Shown in pieces: positions 1-11,060 of a stretch of DNA of 64,000 bases (within the stretch, counting starts at the first letter, position 1; the number at the start of each line of letters is the position of its first letter). The notes under the pieces were generated by a model, which saw nothing but the letters and a program-made list of their open reading frames with translations, made no database searches and was not told where the DNA came from. A program made the position numbers and the translations under genes. Location of the stretch: positions 186,001 through 250,000 of the forward strand of contig JABTTQ020000183.1 in assembly GCA_016081115.2 (NCBI GenBank), read 5' to 3'. The stretch is from Rehmannia glutinosa (taxonomy: Eukaryota > Streptophyta > Magnoliopsida > Lamiales > Orobanchaceae).

Positions 1-2962
1 TCAAGCTCCAAGAAGAGGGTATGGTCATGTTAGGCAATGGCAAAGGAAAAATTCTTGGAAATGGAGAAATTGGTAACTCTTCTTTTCTCTCTTAGTAATG
101 TTCTATTAGTTGAAGGGTTTAAGTTTAATTTGATAAGTGTTAGCCAACTTTGTGATTCAAAATATGATGTTTCCTTTAATAAAGAAAATGCCTTATACTT
201 AAAAATGGTGAAATTATTTGTGAAGCAAATAGAAAAGGCAATCTTTACAAAATTTGTACAAGTGATTTGGTTAGTCAAAATGTTTCTTGTTTAGTCGCCA
301 ATAATGATTTAACTAGTTTATGGCATAGGCGACTTGAACATGTTAGATACAAGAATTTGAAAAATATTTACAAAAACCAACATGTGAAAGGACTACCCAA
401 ATTGAATTTTGAAAATCTTGGCTTATGTGACACTTGTCAAAAGAACAAATTAGTTAAGAGTAGTTTTAAGCCCAAAAATGAAATTTCCACAACCAAACCC
501 CTACAAATGCTTCATCTTGATTTGTACGGGGATATTGGTACGGCTAGTCTAAGTGGAAAACATTACACTTTTGTTATCGTCGATGATTTTTCTAGATATA
601 CTTGGGCTCTTTTTCTTACCAATAAAAGCGATGCCGTTAATGAGTTTGTTAAGTTGTGTAGACTTATTGAGAATGAAAAAGAAGATACTATCAAGTCTAT
701 TCGAAGCGATCGAGGTGGAGAATTTGATGGTGAATTTAGAGTGTTTTGTGAAACCAAAGGATATTCTCATAATTTCTCGGCTCCAAGGACACCTCAACAA
801 AATGGAGTAGCCGAACGGAAAAATCGGACACTACAAGAAATGAGTCGTTCCATGCTCAATGAATTCTCACTTCCAAAATATTTTTGGGCCGAAGCCGTAA
901 GTACCGCTTGCTATGTCATTAATCGAGTTTATATTCGTCCTAAAATGAATAAAACTCCATATGAGCTTTGGAAAGGTAGAACTCCAAATATTAGTTATTT
1001 CAAGATATTTGGTTGTAAATGCTTTATTTTGAATACCAAGGATCAATTGGACAAACTTGATTCTAAGGCCGATGAAGGGATATTTATGGGATATTCAACA
1101 AAAAGCAAAGCATATCGGGTTTACAATAAGACTAGTGGAGTTGTTGAAGAATCCATCCATGTTAAATTCAATGAAGCTTCGGGAGTTGAAAGAATTCCTA
1201 ATGATGAAAGTGATGAAGAGGATATTATTGAACAAATTGTTCAAATTGATGATCAACCGTCTACACCAAATGATCAACCGTCCACTTCAAATGGTCCTCA
1301 AGAAGATAGAGGTGATATCTCGGATCTTCCGTTGTATTGAAATTTAAGGAGATCACCCAAAAGATCTTATTATTGGTGATCCCCTTGACAAAGTTATGAC
1401 CGGAGAAAATTTGCCGAGAAAGCTCTTATTTCTCAAAAAGAGCCTAAAAATGCTAAAGAAGCCATTGAGGATGAGGATTGGTTCCTAGAGATGCAAGAGG
1501 AGTTGAATCAATTTGAAAGAAATGATGTATGGGAATTGGTACCTTGTCCTCCCTCTCAAACCATTATTGGTACAAAATGGGTATTCCGGAACAAACTTGA
1601 TGATCAAGGCAATATTGTTCGAAATAAGGCAAGGTTAGTAGCTCAAGGATATTGTCAAGAAGAAGGTATTGACTATGATGAAACTTTTGCACCCGTAGCA
1701 CGTTTAGAAGCTATTCGTATTTTACTTGCCTATTCTTGTTTTAAAAATTTCAAACTTTACCAAATGGATGTTAAATCCGCCTTCTTAAATGGTATTATTC
1801 AAGAAGAAGTCTATGTAAAACAACCTCCGGGGTTTGAAAATTTTTCTAGGCCTAATGATGTTTATAAACTTAAAAAGGCCTTGTATGGTTTAAAACAAGC
1901 ACCCGTGCATGGTATGATAGACTTAGTTCTTTTTTTTTTACAAAATGGTTTTATAAGAGGTAAAGTTGATACAACTCTATTTGTTTTTGAAAAAGGGCAA
2001 GATTGTTTACTTGTGCAAATATATGTTGATGATATTATCTTTGGTGCTACTAATGATTCTTTGTGCAAGAAATTTTCTAAGTTAATGCAAGGAGAATTCG
2101 AGATGAGTATGATGGGGAGCTTAACTTCTTTCTTGGACTTCAAATTAAGCAATGTCAAGAAGGTATTTATATTTCGCAATCAAAGTATACAAAAGAACTT
2201 TTGAAAAAGTTCGGCATTGAAGAAGGAAGAACCGTCTCTACTCCTATGGCAACAAATGTCAAAATTGACAAAGATGAGAAAGGCAAGTCCGTGGATGAAT
2301 CAAAGTATCGAGGTATGATTTGTAGTTTACTTTATTTAACCGCTAGTAGACCGGACATTCTTCATGCCGTATGCCTATGTGCTCGTTTTCAAAGCAATCC
2401 CAAAGAATCTCACATGAGTCCGTTAAAAGGATTTTTCGATATTTGAAAGGCACCATTCAATATGGTTTATTTTATCCAAAGATTGAAAATTTTTCTCTTA
2501 AAGGTTATAGTGATTCGGATTATGCGGGAAATATTGATGATCGGAAAAGTACTTAGGATCATGTCAATTTTTAGCGATTGCCTAGTTTCTTGGTTTTCAA
2601 AGAAGCAAAACTGTGTTTCTCTTTCAACGGCCGAAGCCGAATATATTTCCGCCGCATTTTGTTGTACTCAACTTCTTTGGATGAAACAAACCTTAGCGGA
2701 TTACAAATGCTCTTTTGAAAATGTACCTATATTTTGTGATAATATATCCGCCATAAATATTGCTCAAAACCCGGTTCATCATAACCGTACTAAACATATT
2801 GAGATTCGACATCATTTTCTAAGGGATTGTGTTTCAAAACGTAAAATTGAGATATCTTTTGTACCAGCTCAAGATCAATTAGCGGACATTTTTACAAAAC
2901 CGCTATCTTTCGAGACTTTTTCTTCAATACGAGCTTGGTTAGGCATAATGCATATTGAATGA
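1..2962 (+). pseudogene. copia pol polyprotein, broken (PR-INT-RT-RNaseH)
   Basis: Polyprotein of a copia element in several frames. The longest open part (267-1340) holds the pre-integrase motif (WHRRLEH, CDTCQKNK) and an integrase core with the expected D (HLDLYGD), D (SDRGGEF) and E (NGVAERKN). The next part (1491-2204) has reverse transcriptase with KWVFRNK, YQMDVKSAFLNG and the catalytic YVDD. RNase H (SLSTAEAEY, NPVHHNRTKHIEIRHH, DIFTKPLS) ends at 2962. Frames change near 290, 1340, 2200, 2440 and 2550, and the stretch after KQAP lacks the usual RAWY, so a small deletion lies there. Active-site residues survive but the reading frame does not: a recently dead element. Confidence 0.92.
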
Positions 2963-4092
2963 AGCTTACGTTTGCATTTTACACGTTTTTTTTAAACTTA
3001 GGGGCTTAAAAATCGGATTTTTGGTTGAAAATTCGGATTTTGGAAAAACCGACAGACAGTGGTGAAGGGGTTGAGGGCGGTCGCCCTCAACGCCGACCGT
3101 CGCCTCTAAGCTATTTTTGGCTTTTAAACGTTCGTCTTTGAAGATTCGCCGATTTAACTTATTTTGGCCATTTTTGTCCCCTTTGCCAAATTTTCACATA
3201 TTTCATTCAAAAATGGTTTTCATGCATTATTTTCACAACATGGACGTTATATAGCATGACCATCATCATCATGGCTCATCTTTTCCGATCAAATGGTAAG
3301 AATTTCTCTTCTTTTGCTCAATTGGGTTGAACCCTTGAGTTAATGACCTTATAGTATATTTCTTGGTAATTTTTGCATATGATTTTGATGAGCTTATCTA
3401 GTATGTTGAATTGTATATTGTTTAAGGTGAATTGGTGATAGAATTTTTGGCTTGAAACATTTACAAGGGTTATATTCAACCTCTTTTATTTTTCACGCAC
3501 ACAAGGTGTTCGATGAAATGTCGCAATGAAAATTTCAACCTATACATGATTCTCTTGCTTTCAAAAGTCTTCCATACTTATTGAGATCATGATTTGTAAA
3601 TGAAACAGCGTATGAACTCTTCATATTACATTTCTCCCATTTTCCTTGGAGTGTTACGCTTTAATTGCTCAACGGTTAATAAACCGTCCCTTTGGCGCAC
3701 TTTGATAATATTGTATGGTGTTTTCACCATTCTAATATTCTTTTTGATGATTCCAAAGGGGGAGAAACAGGATATTGGCTCGTTAGCTCAAGAAAAGCTA
3801 ATAAAAGCTTGCAATAAGTATTGTGGACTCGAATACCTAGTCCATGACTTGAATTTTGGACTCGAATGAAATTGTTTATAAGTATTGTGTGGGGGAGCTT
3901 CTTAGCTCATGATGCATCCTATATAAGCTTGTTATAGCTTGTGAATCGTTTGTTGAAATGCTCATAAATAGGGGAGCTTTGTATGAAATACTTCTAACGG
4001 ATAGTTTACTTGTAAAACCGGAAAATTTTATTTGGTTTTCAAATCGTCCTCAAGAAAATTGTTTTGGTTTGTAATCATCAAAAAGGGGAGTT
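2963..4092 (+). other. copia 3' spacer with repeated polypurine tracts
   Basis: Region between the RNase H stop and the 3' LTR. Four G-rich purine tracts recur: about 3757 (AAAGGGGGAG), 3890 (GTGGGGGAG), 3970 (AGGGGAG) and 4079 (AAAAGGGGAG); the last abuts the LTR and is the likely second-strand primer. An 89-codon open frame at 3600-3869 begins with ATG but shows no motif I recognise; SIRE elements often carry an envelope-like ORF here, so decay of that is possible. A GC-rich palindrome lies near 3077-3096. Confidence 0.6.
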
Positions 4093-5310
4093 TGTTAGAT
4101 AAATGTTTTTATCATGATTTTGATGATTATGTTCGATTTTGTTCAAATGAGTTTTTAAACCAAAACTATGTCCCTAAATGTTGTCTAAATACTTCCAATT
4201 AACTTAAAATGTTTTTACTAATTTTTGGAGTATTTTTTGGAGTTTATTTTCGATAAAAATTGGACAACACATTTGTTTCAGAACTCGACCGGTCGCCCTA
4301 TAGGGCAACCCGCACTGAGTTGGTGAGAAACAGAAAATGGGGCGTAAGAAAAAATAGAGGGCGAGCGGCAAGGTGCGGTCGGCCGTCGGCAATGACGACT
4401 GTACACAGGAGTTGGATTTTTGTTCCAGGACTTCTCTGTTTCGTAAAATCTTCAAGCGGCAAGTCCCATAAGACTAAGGCGGCCGTCGCACCCCCTTCGA
4501 CCGATCCCCCTGTGTAAAAATTCGCAGAATTCAATTTCAATCTTATCTCTCGCGACCGGTCGAACCCCATGTTTATCGACAAACTATCCGTTGCGTTTTT
4601 GCATGACTTTTCCCTATTTTGTGGGATTGATTTCTAACATGACTATATTGATCATTTTAAATGGTTTATTTTGCAGCAAATCACTCCCGAAGGAGGAGCC
4701 AATGTCTGGAAATGAAAGCCAAGTCCTCTCCTATAAATAGAGGCTTCATTCAAGCAACAAGAAAAAACACAACATACAAGCAAAGAGCAATTGAGCAAAC
4801 ACTTTTATATATCTTGTTGTATTAGCCTAAACACTTTCACTTGCACAAATTTGAGGTCTAGGCTTTCAATTCTTGATTACACTTGTACTCATATTGTATC
4901 AATCATTATTGAGTTGTAATCTTGATTTTGGTCATCATTCAACACAAGACATCCTTGTGAGTATTCTTGTGGTAAGAATACACTTGGGTGATCTAGGTGA
5001 TAGGTGTTTGAAGGTTGTGGTAATCTTCAAAGGTGGTGAAAGAGGGTTGTGGTAATCCTCAAGGTGTTGTATTAATTTTTGGTAAATTAATAAAACCTTT
5101 TTTTCTTTTTGAAATCCATCTCGGAGATACTGGGGTGGTAGAGGATTAGGCCCTAGGTGGGTTGAACCTCTTTAAATCAGCGAGTGTTGTTTAATTTCCG
5201 CATTTACATTCTAGTCATTTACTTGTTGTTTTGAAAAAGAGGGTGATTTGCGAAAAATCGGCATAATCTATTCACCCCCCTCTAGATTATTGTAGCCACT
5301 TGGACTAACA
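4093..5310 (+). repeat. 3' LTR of the SIRE-like copia element
   Basis: Begins TGTTAGATAAATG directly after the purine tract and ends TGGACTAACA, so the ends form the short inverted repeat TGTTAG/CTAACA. A TATA box (TATAAATA, 4732-4739) marks the U3/R promoter. The last 200 bp recur in reverse orientation at 6016-6250, showing a second family member nearby. Confidence 0.93.
4732..4739 (+). promoter_or_regulatory. TATA box of copia LTR
   Basis: TATAAATA inside the LTR. The same box appears on the minus strand in the inverted solo LTR near 6710, so it is conserved within the family. Transcription would start about 30 bp downstream. Confidence 0.7.
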
Positions 5311-6015
5311 TAAAGATCCTCGGGTAATGGCGTAGCCTAATCCAGAATCAGTTAATCCCAATGGGACTGGATTCCCTCGTGACGGTTCACTCCATCGGAG
5401 AAGAGAGCTCGGGGACCAACATTCTTAAAAGCAGCGACACCAGGCTCCATCCTCGGCATCTTCCCTCCCAAAGGTCCTGCAAAAGGACGAGGAGTCAGAG
5501 CAACATCAACACGATCACTAGAGCGTGAGCCAGGGCACATATCACCCTCCTGGCAGGAAGAGTGCCTCTCACTCTTCTGGGAAGAAGGCGCGGTTTATCA
5601 CTCCGAGGTGGGACACTCAAGCTCCCGCCAGCAGTAGACTTCCCCTTGGCCTTCTTCTTCTCCTTCTTCTTAAAGGACATCAACTCTGCAATGTTGTAAC
5701 TCTTCTTACCTGAAAAGCAAGTAGAAGCAACATAAAAATGAAGCAGTCAAAATATACAAGTAAAGCGGAAAGCAATGTAAAGAAGTAAATCAAGGCGGGA
5801 TACCCAAGAACTCCCTAACATTTAGAAGATTTTTAAACAAGCCTCGAGACCTATAAGCTTCCGCCTATCCTTCTGGGAAGGGGAGTACCTCGGGCTCAGA
5901 AACCCACTCGTGAGGAAGCTCTCAACTGTTATCCGTCACATAAAAGAAATCCTCCTTCCACAGCCCACCAGGAGAAGGAAATCCATCTACGAACTTGCAC
6001 TGAGGACGTGGGAAG

Positions 6016-6966
6016 TGTTTAGTACAAGTGGCTACGATAATCTAGAGGAGGGTGAATAGATTATGCCGATTTTTTGCAATTAGCCATCTTTTTGAATGAT
6101 CAATCAAAGACAAGAATAAAGGTGCGGAAATTAAACAACACGCCTCGATTTATAGAGGTTCAATCCACCTAGGGCCTAGTCCTCTACCACCCCAGTATCT
6201 CCGGGATGGATTTCAAAAAGAAAAAAGATTTTATTAATTACCACAATTAATACAACATCACCTTACAATACCTCTTGGAGATTACCTCAATATTCCTTGA
6301 AGATTGCCACAATCTTCTATGGCACCTTGTGAAGATTACCACAATCTTCAACCTTGAAGAATACCAAATTCTTCAACCTTGAAGAATACCAAATTCTTCA
6401 AAGAGCACCAAACTCTTCAATAAGAAGATTACCACAATCTTCTTGCACCTAACACCTAGATCACTCAAGTGTGTTCTTACCACAAGAACACTGAACCCAA
6501 AATTTCAAGATTACAACTCGATAATGAATAATACAATTTTGACTGCAAGTGTAATCAAGAATCAAGTCTAGACCTCAAGATGTGAAAGTGAAATACTTAG
6601 GCTATAAATACAACAAGAGTGTTGATTATGAAAGCTTAGAAATTTGCAGATTTCTTGTTGTGTATTTTCTTGTGTTGTTCTTATCTTGTGTCTTTTCTAA
6701 TCATCTTCTATTTATAGGAGAGTCTTCACAAACATAGGCTCCTCTTTCTTCACTTTTGTCTACAAAAAGAAGATCACAAGATGTAGAAATAATGTACTTC
6801 AAAAATAAACATTGTCAAAAATAAACATCAAGAAATACTCCAAAAAATTAGTAAAAATATTTTAAATCAATTGAGAGTATTTAGACAACATTTATAAACA
6901 TTATTTTAGTATAAAAACTCAGTTAAACAAAATCATCAAAATCTTGATAAAAATATTTATCTAACA
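6016..6966 (-). repeat. solo LTR of the SIRE-like copia family, inverted, TSD GGAAG
   Basis: On the plus strand it begins TGTTTAGTACAAGTGG and ends ATCTAACA, the reverse complement of the LTR type at 4093-5310 (shared blocks around the CCTAGG, ACCACCCC and TATA parts). It is flanked by perfect 5-bp copies GGAAG at 6011-6015 and 6967-6971. No internal element sequence is present, so it is a solo LTR left by recombination between two LTRs. It is about 270 bp shorter than the other LTR and contains a private run of short hairpins (6299-6442). Confidence 0.92.
6299..6442. repeat. array of six short palindromes inside solo LTR
   Basis: Six 17-19-bp imperfect palindromes of the form GAAGATTACCACAATCTTC or GAAGAATACCAAATTCTTC at 6299, 6331, 6356, 6381, 6401 and 6424. 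Each has a 6-8-bp stem around a short centre. They make up much of this LTR segment. Confidence 0.8.
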
Positions 6967-8082
6967 GGAAGAAGTGGAAGAATGTGTCACCCGGAGACTT
7001 CCCAACGTTGAACAAGGAATGGAACCCATCTAAAGTCGGAATCAAGCCCAACTACCGCATAACATGTTGATATCCTCATATACAAGCATAAACCCGGGGA
7101 GTCATCTGACCAACGCATGCTCCAATTGACATGAGGATCAAGATGTGGAAAATATTTGAAGGAAGCACAAAGCCAACTAAGACGCTATAAAGGTACACCG
7201 TGATGAAGCCCTCGGGTGGATGAGTGAGCTTGTCACCCGAACCCGGGGCCAACATCACAAATTCCAAAGGAAGCTCAAGCCGCTCGCGTAGCCTACGAAG
7301 ACAAACGAAAGTCACTCGACTGGCCAACCCAGGGCATTGCTCGAGTCTTAGGAGGAGGCCTATGCTAATACTTGGTGGGGAGGTCCTCTTCACGACTATC
7401 TCTTTCAGACTCCGCCTCAGAAGACTCATCACTTGAGCTCGAATTCGGCTCAAGCTCTACCTCCCCATCACTATCCAAACACAAGTCTAGAGCAAGGGAA
7501 GGAATATCAAACTATGTGGAGAAACATGGACATGGAATGACTGAACCCGGAACAGAACGCCCGGTAACACCTCGCCTTCGAGCGGGATGAAAGAAGTACC
7601 GAAATTCGAGATATGGCCCGAAACATACAAATCTCGGGGAAAGCCAGAGAAAAATAGGAAAAAAAATAGACCGGGGCTCGGGATGCCCCCCAGGGGCGCG
7701 CCCTCCTTCGCCGGGAAGGGCGCCAAGGGGGACGCCCTTGCCCACTCCGAGGAGGCGTCTCGGGGCGCCCTCTACGTCTCTCATCTCCCTCTCCGCGCGA
7801 TGCACTCCAACTCTCTATCAAGTCTCATCTCAAGTCTCACCTCACCTCTCACCTCAACTTTCAAGAAATTTCCTAAGTCCTCTACAAAACAAAAAATTTA
7901 AAGTTGGGAGGTAGGAAAGGGAAATTTACTTTGGAAAGACATGGTCAAAGGTTCTCCTCTCAAGCGTCTTCATCCTCTGAAAGCAAGACAAAAGGAGCAA
8001 GCAGGACATGCAAGATACGACACTGATCTAGCTCTTGCACTGCTTCATCCATCTGCAGACATCGGAGCTGGGGGCAAAAAAG

Positions 8083-8560
8083 ATATTTCAATAATTAAAT
8101 ATATAATTCAATTTATATTTGTTTATTTAATATTAATTGCCCAATGACTCTTAATAATTAAACTGGCCCATAGAAGTTCGAGTTTGGCCCAAGCGGCTGT
8201 TTTCTCCTACATGGACTGGCCCATAGGCCAAATTCTCCTACGGGGCCCATCTCCCAGGTATAAAAAGGTCCTGCGTATTATCTGTAAGTAATTAACTCAT
8301 AATTAATTCATTATTCTCCTACGCATTATTTTATAGTATTCGTTTACTGTTATTTCTCTCGGTCACCGTGCTAACTTGAGCGTTGAAGGGGCCTCCTTGG
8401 GACAATCCCTGGGGCCTTCTAACGTTTGTGCGTGTGTGCAGGCAAGTTCCCATCAAAGGATTTCCAGCTCAAGGAAAATACTTCCCCTTCGGGAAGAGGA
8501 AAAAGAGAAAACTTCCCCCTCAAGAAGATGATTTTGGTCAACTTAGTTGACTTCTAGTGA
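8083..8560 (+). repeat. probable 3' LTR of the gypsy element
   Basis: Starts just after the purine tract. A TATA box (GGTATAAAAAGG, about 8258) is followed by the CTTGAGCGTTGAAGGGGCC block and GCAGGCAAGTTCC typical of R/U5 in plant gypsy LTRs; the same type of block occurs in the LTR at 60174-60593. Exact ends are not defined, because no clean TG/CA pair or target duplication was found. Confidence 0.5.
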
Positions 8561-9258
8561 TCTGCCTTAAAAAAGCAACATCATATATAAATTACCATCT
8601 TATCACATTTTTCAGTAAAAAGATTCAAAAAAACATACCAAATTAAAGCAAATATATTCTCAAACTTGTACCGAATAAATTCTATATCAAATTTTTTTAT
8701 AACCAAACATATTTCATTTTGCGCAAATTCTGAAAAGAAAAAGAATTGAGAATTTATCTCAATGGGATGAAAAATCACTTTACTCATGGGAATGAAAACC
8801 ATACAACCACTTGCTAGCGATTGCATATATTTTCATTTTGAAGATTTCCTTTTTGCTAGAGAATGGTAAAAAAAAGTTTTAGAAGAAAAAAGATGAATAG
8901 TGAGATTGTAATTGGATATGAGATGAAAAATAATGATGAAAGTTGATTTGATATAAAAAGAGTAAAATATTAATTGTATATGATTGGTAGTTAGAAATGT
9001 GTGAGTGAGTGAGTGAATAGTAGAATTTGTGGGAGGATGTGTAATAATAATTGATGATTTGATGGATTTTTTGAAGAATGTGTAGTGATTGGTGGAAAAC
9101 AAATGAAAGTGAATGAATAGTGTAGTTTTGGAAATTTTCATAAACATTCACATTTTTTGGGGTAAAAATATTTTCTCTAGCAGAACGAAAATAATTTTTT
9201 TTCATAAACGGTACCTTAGTTTTTCCTCTCCCAATTTGTAAAAACCCTAAATTGGTAT
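8561..9258. other. AT-rich intergenic DNA
   Basis: No gene recognised. Open frames on the minus strand here are low-complexity, rich in Ser, Thr, Phe and Ile, and reflect the A/T bias. Confidence 0.6.
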
Positions 9259-9756
9259 GGGTGTCAATTTGTGACACGACATGAAAACCCAACACGAATC
9301 TAATAGATATAGTTACAACCCTTATCAGGTTCAGGTCAAATTCAGGTCAGACAAGGTTAACGCGAGAAAAAATAGGCCATGTCATGTCGACTTAATTACA
9401 TGTTAACACGATTGACATATTTAACTCATTTAATTGTATAGTGACATGTTATTTTCATATTTTGTGATGTTTTAGTTGGTTATATGATGTTGGACAATTT
9501 ATTGAATTTATTTTCTAATAACTTAATGTATTTTTTATTTGTTATATATATTAGTTTTTCCTCCATTTTTCCGTTGTATCAAATTTAAATTATATATGTA
9601 TTTCATGTCATGTCGGGTTACCCGTGTCTTAAATATGTCATGTTCGTGTCGTGTATTTTGACACAAATAATTAATCGTATCGTATTTATGTCAAACGTAT
9701 AATACTCATGTCAGAACACAATCCGATAACACGAAAAAATATACGATTGACACCCC
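9259..9756. repeat. terminal-inverted-repeat element (MITE-like)
   Basis: Ends GGGTGTCAAT at 9259 and ATTGACACCC finishing near 9755 are perfect inverted copies, and the flanks extend the similarity imperfectly. The interior holds several CACGAC, GTCATGTCG and ACACGA words in both orientations. No coding capacity. Related elements with CACGACACG words are common in plant genomes; the superfamily is not clear and no convincing target duplication was found. Confidence 0.6.
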
Positions 9757-10030
9757 TATAAATTGGTTTCCATTTCCTATTATTCTATTTATTTATCCTC
9801 ATTTCTCCTTGCACGGCATAAACTCAATTAATCTAACACATAAATCGTGATGAGAATTTGAACGGTCTTGAAGAGCGGATGAGATCTTTTATTCCAAAAT
9901 CGTGATCCCATCCGCTTGAAGAGAAGGTAGCATGCTAAATAAATACTTTTGTCATATATAATATGTAATGTAACATACAAATGAAATTAAAGAAGAAACG
10001 CAAATTGTTGCTCCCATTATTCTATATTTC

Positions 10031-10037
10031 TATAAAT
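10031..10037 (+). promoter_or_regulatory. TATA box of the NHL gene
   Basis: TATAAAT, 147 bp before the chosen ATG. It places the transcript start near 10060, which lies after the in-frame upstream ATG at 10043 and supports the start at 10178. Confidence 0.6.
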
Positions 10038-10177
10038 AACACTTGTCCAACGGACACCTCTCGTTCTCCTACATTTCTCTTATTCACTTGCCACGATTAC
10101 TAATTTACTATCCATATCCCCAACCGTATACCCTCCCCTTTCGTCATCACTATAATTTTCCTTTTCCTATATCTTCA

Positions 10178-10894
10178 ATGGCAGATCAAGAAGAACCCAG
10201 ACCAGAACCAGCACACCACCACCCTCCGCCCAACAAAATGACCGAAGACGACGAAAAGAAGCTCCGCAGAGAAGAAGAAGGCGCCGCCCCATCAGCACGC
10301 TACGGCTACCCAGTAGTCAGAAACCGACGTCGAACCCTCTGCGCATTCATCGTCGTCTTCCTAGTCTTGGCCGGCATAACCGCCCTCATACTCTGGTTAG
10401 TTTACCGTCCCCACAAGCCCAAATTCCGAGTCGTCAGCGCCGCCGTTTACGAACTGAACGTCACATCTCCCAATCTAATATCCACGACGATGCAGTTCAC
10501 GGTGGTGACCAGAAACCCCAACAGGCGAGTCTCCTTTTCCTACGACCACTTTTCGGCGATCGTCTCGTACAGGAACCAGGCAATCACGCCGCCGGTGGTT
10601 CTGCCGCCTCTGTTTCACGAGACGAAGAGCACGGTGGCTCTGTCGCCGGTGCTGGGAGGGATAACGGTGCCGGTGGCGGCGGAGTTGGTTAACCAGCTGG
10701 TGATGGAGGAGGATTATAATGGGGTGGTGGGTTTGAGGCTGGTGCTTACGGGGAGAATGAGATACAAGGCGGGAGCGATAAAAAGTCGGCGTTATGGAGT
10801 ATATGTGAGGTGCGATTTGTTGGTGGGTTTGAAGAGAGGGTTTGTTGGGCAGTTGCCTCTGCTTGGATCTCCGGCCTGTAGAGTTGATGTATAA
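10178..10894 (+). CDS. NDR1/HIN1-like (LEA_2) membrane protein
   Basis: Intronless 238-residue protein. Residues 1-50 are charged and Pro/His-rich (cytosolic), residues 53-76 are a single membrane helix (LCAFIVVFLVLAGITALILW) followed by the usual VYRPHKPKF, and the rest is a LEA_2 domain with an NVT sequon near 94 and the NHL-type NPN motif at 113-115. The family sits in plasma or other membranes; several members act in defence or abiotic stress, but this one's role is not shown. An in-frame ATG at 10043 would add 45 residues, but it precedes the TATA-predicted start and the extension looks non-coding. The reading frame is much more GC-rich than its surroundings, as is usual for this family. 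It stands alone between repeats. Confidence 0.93.
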   Translation: MADQEEPRPEPAHHHPPPNKMTEDDEKKLRREEEGAAPSARYGYPVVRNRRRTLCAFIVVFLVLAGITALILWLVYRPHKPKFRVVSAAVYELNVTSPNLISTTMQFTVVTRNPNRRVSFSYDHFSAIVSYRNQAITPPVVLPPLFHETKSTVALSPVLGGITVPVAAELVNQLVMEEDYNGVVGLRLVLTGRMRYKAGAIKSRRYGVYVRCDLLVGLKRGFVGQLPLLGSPACRVDV

Positions 10895-11060
10895 ATTGAG
10901 TTCATTACGACGTCGCAAGGCTTGATTTCATTTTTCTGCTTTTTTTTGGGCACTGGTCACGTGAATTTGATGATCAACTTTGCTTGTAATTATCTGATTA
11001 TCCCTTCTATTTGCTCATTAATTATTAGGGTTAATTATAATAAACCTCCTAAACTACGGG

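Larger units (their letters stand above)
1..5310 (+). mobile_element. Ty1/copia retrotransposon, SIRE/Maximus-like, 5' end outside window
   Basis: The element runs in from the left edge. It shows protease end, GAG-pre-integrase, integrase, reverse transcriptase and RNase H in copia order, then about 1.1 kb without recognised protein, a purine tract AAAAAGGGGAG and a 1218-bp LTR that begins TGTTAG and ends CTAACA. The long LTR, the long spacer after RNase H and several purine tracts fit the SIRE/Maximus lineage (family knowledge; lineage is an inference). The base pairs after the LTR (TAAAG) should be the right target-site copy; the left one lies outside. The element sits against a fragment of a Tat-type gypsy element, so it probably inserted into it. 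Confidence 0.9.
5340..7460 (-). pseudogene. antisense ORF of gypsy element (Transposase_28-like), interrupted
   Basis: Reading on the minus strand, 7330-7100 encodes PPEGFITVYLYSVLVGF, the typical start of the 'putative gypsy type transposon' domain. After a frameshift the text continues through the solo LTR: the codons before 6967 and after 6015 join into a sensible frame once one GGAAG copy is removed (FFHF, then RPQCKFVDGFPSPGG). Further on lies a likely intron on the minus strand, donor GG/GTATCC near 5802 and acceptor TTTCAG near 5711, followed by a lysine-rich KKKEKKKAKGKS exon. Several stops show it is dead. The Pfam name is from memory of the family and should be confirmed. Confidence 0.6.
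5311..8560 (+). mobile_element. 3' fragment of a Tat-type Ty3/gypsy element
   Basis: A minus-strand coding remnant (5340-7460) resembling the plant 'gypsy-type transposon' family is followed on the plus strand by a G-rich purine tract GAGCTGGGGGC (about 8068-8078) and an LTR-like stretch with plus-strand TATA and a GAGCGTTGAAGGGGCC signature. Tat-lineage elements are known to carry an extra antisense ORF between pol and the 3' LTR, which would explain the opposite orientations. The left part is cut by the copia element ending at 5310, and the middle by a solo LTR. Assignment to Tat is an inference. Confidence 0.55.

Noticed and set aside
3600..3869. 89-codon frame in the copia 3' spacer
   Set aside because: No signal peptide or envelope feature that I can defend; kept only as a note in the spacer entry.
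8833..9295. 104- and 138-codon minus-strand frames
   Set aside because: Low-complexity, AT-driven; two overlapping frames of similar quality.
10475..10918. 147-codon frame on the minus strand opposite the NHL gene
   Set aside because: Shadow of the GC-rich NHL coding sequence; Arg/His-rich and without a known motif.
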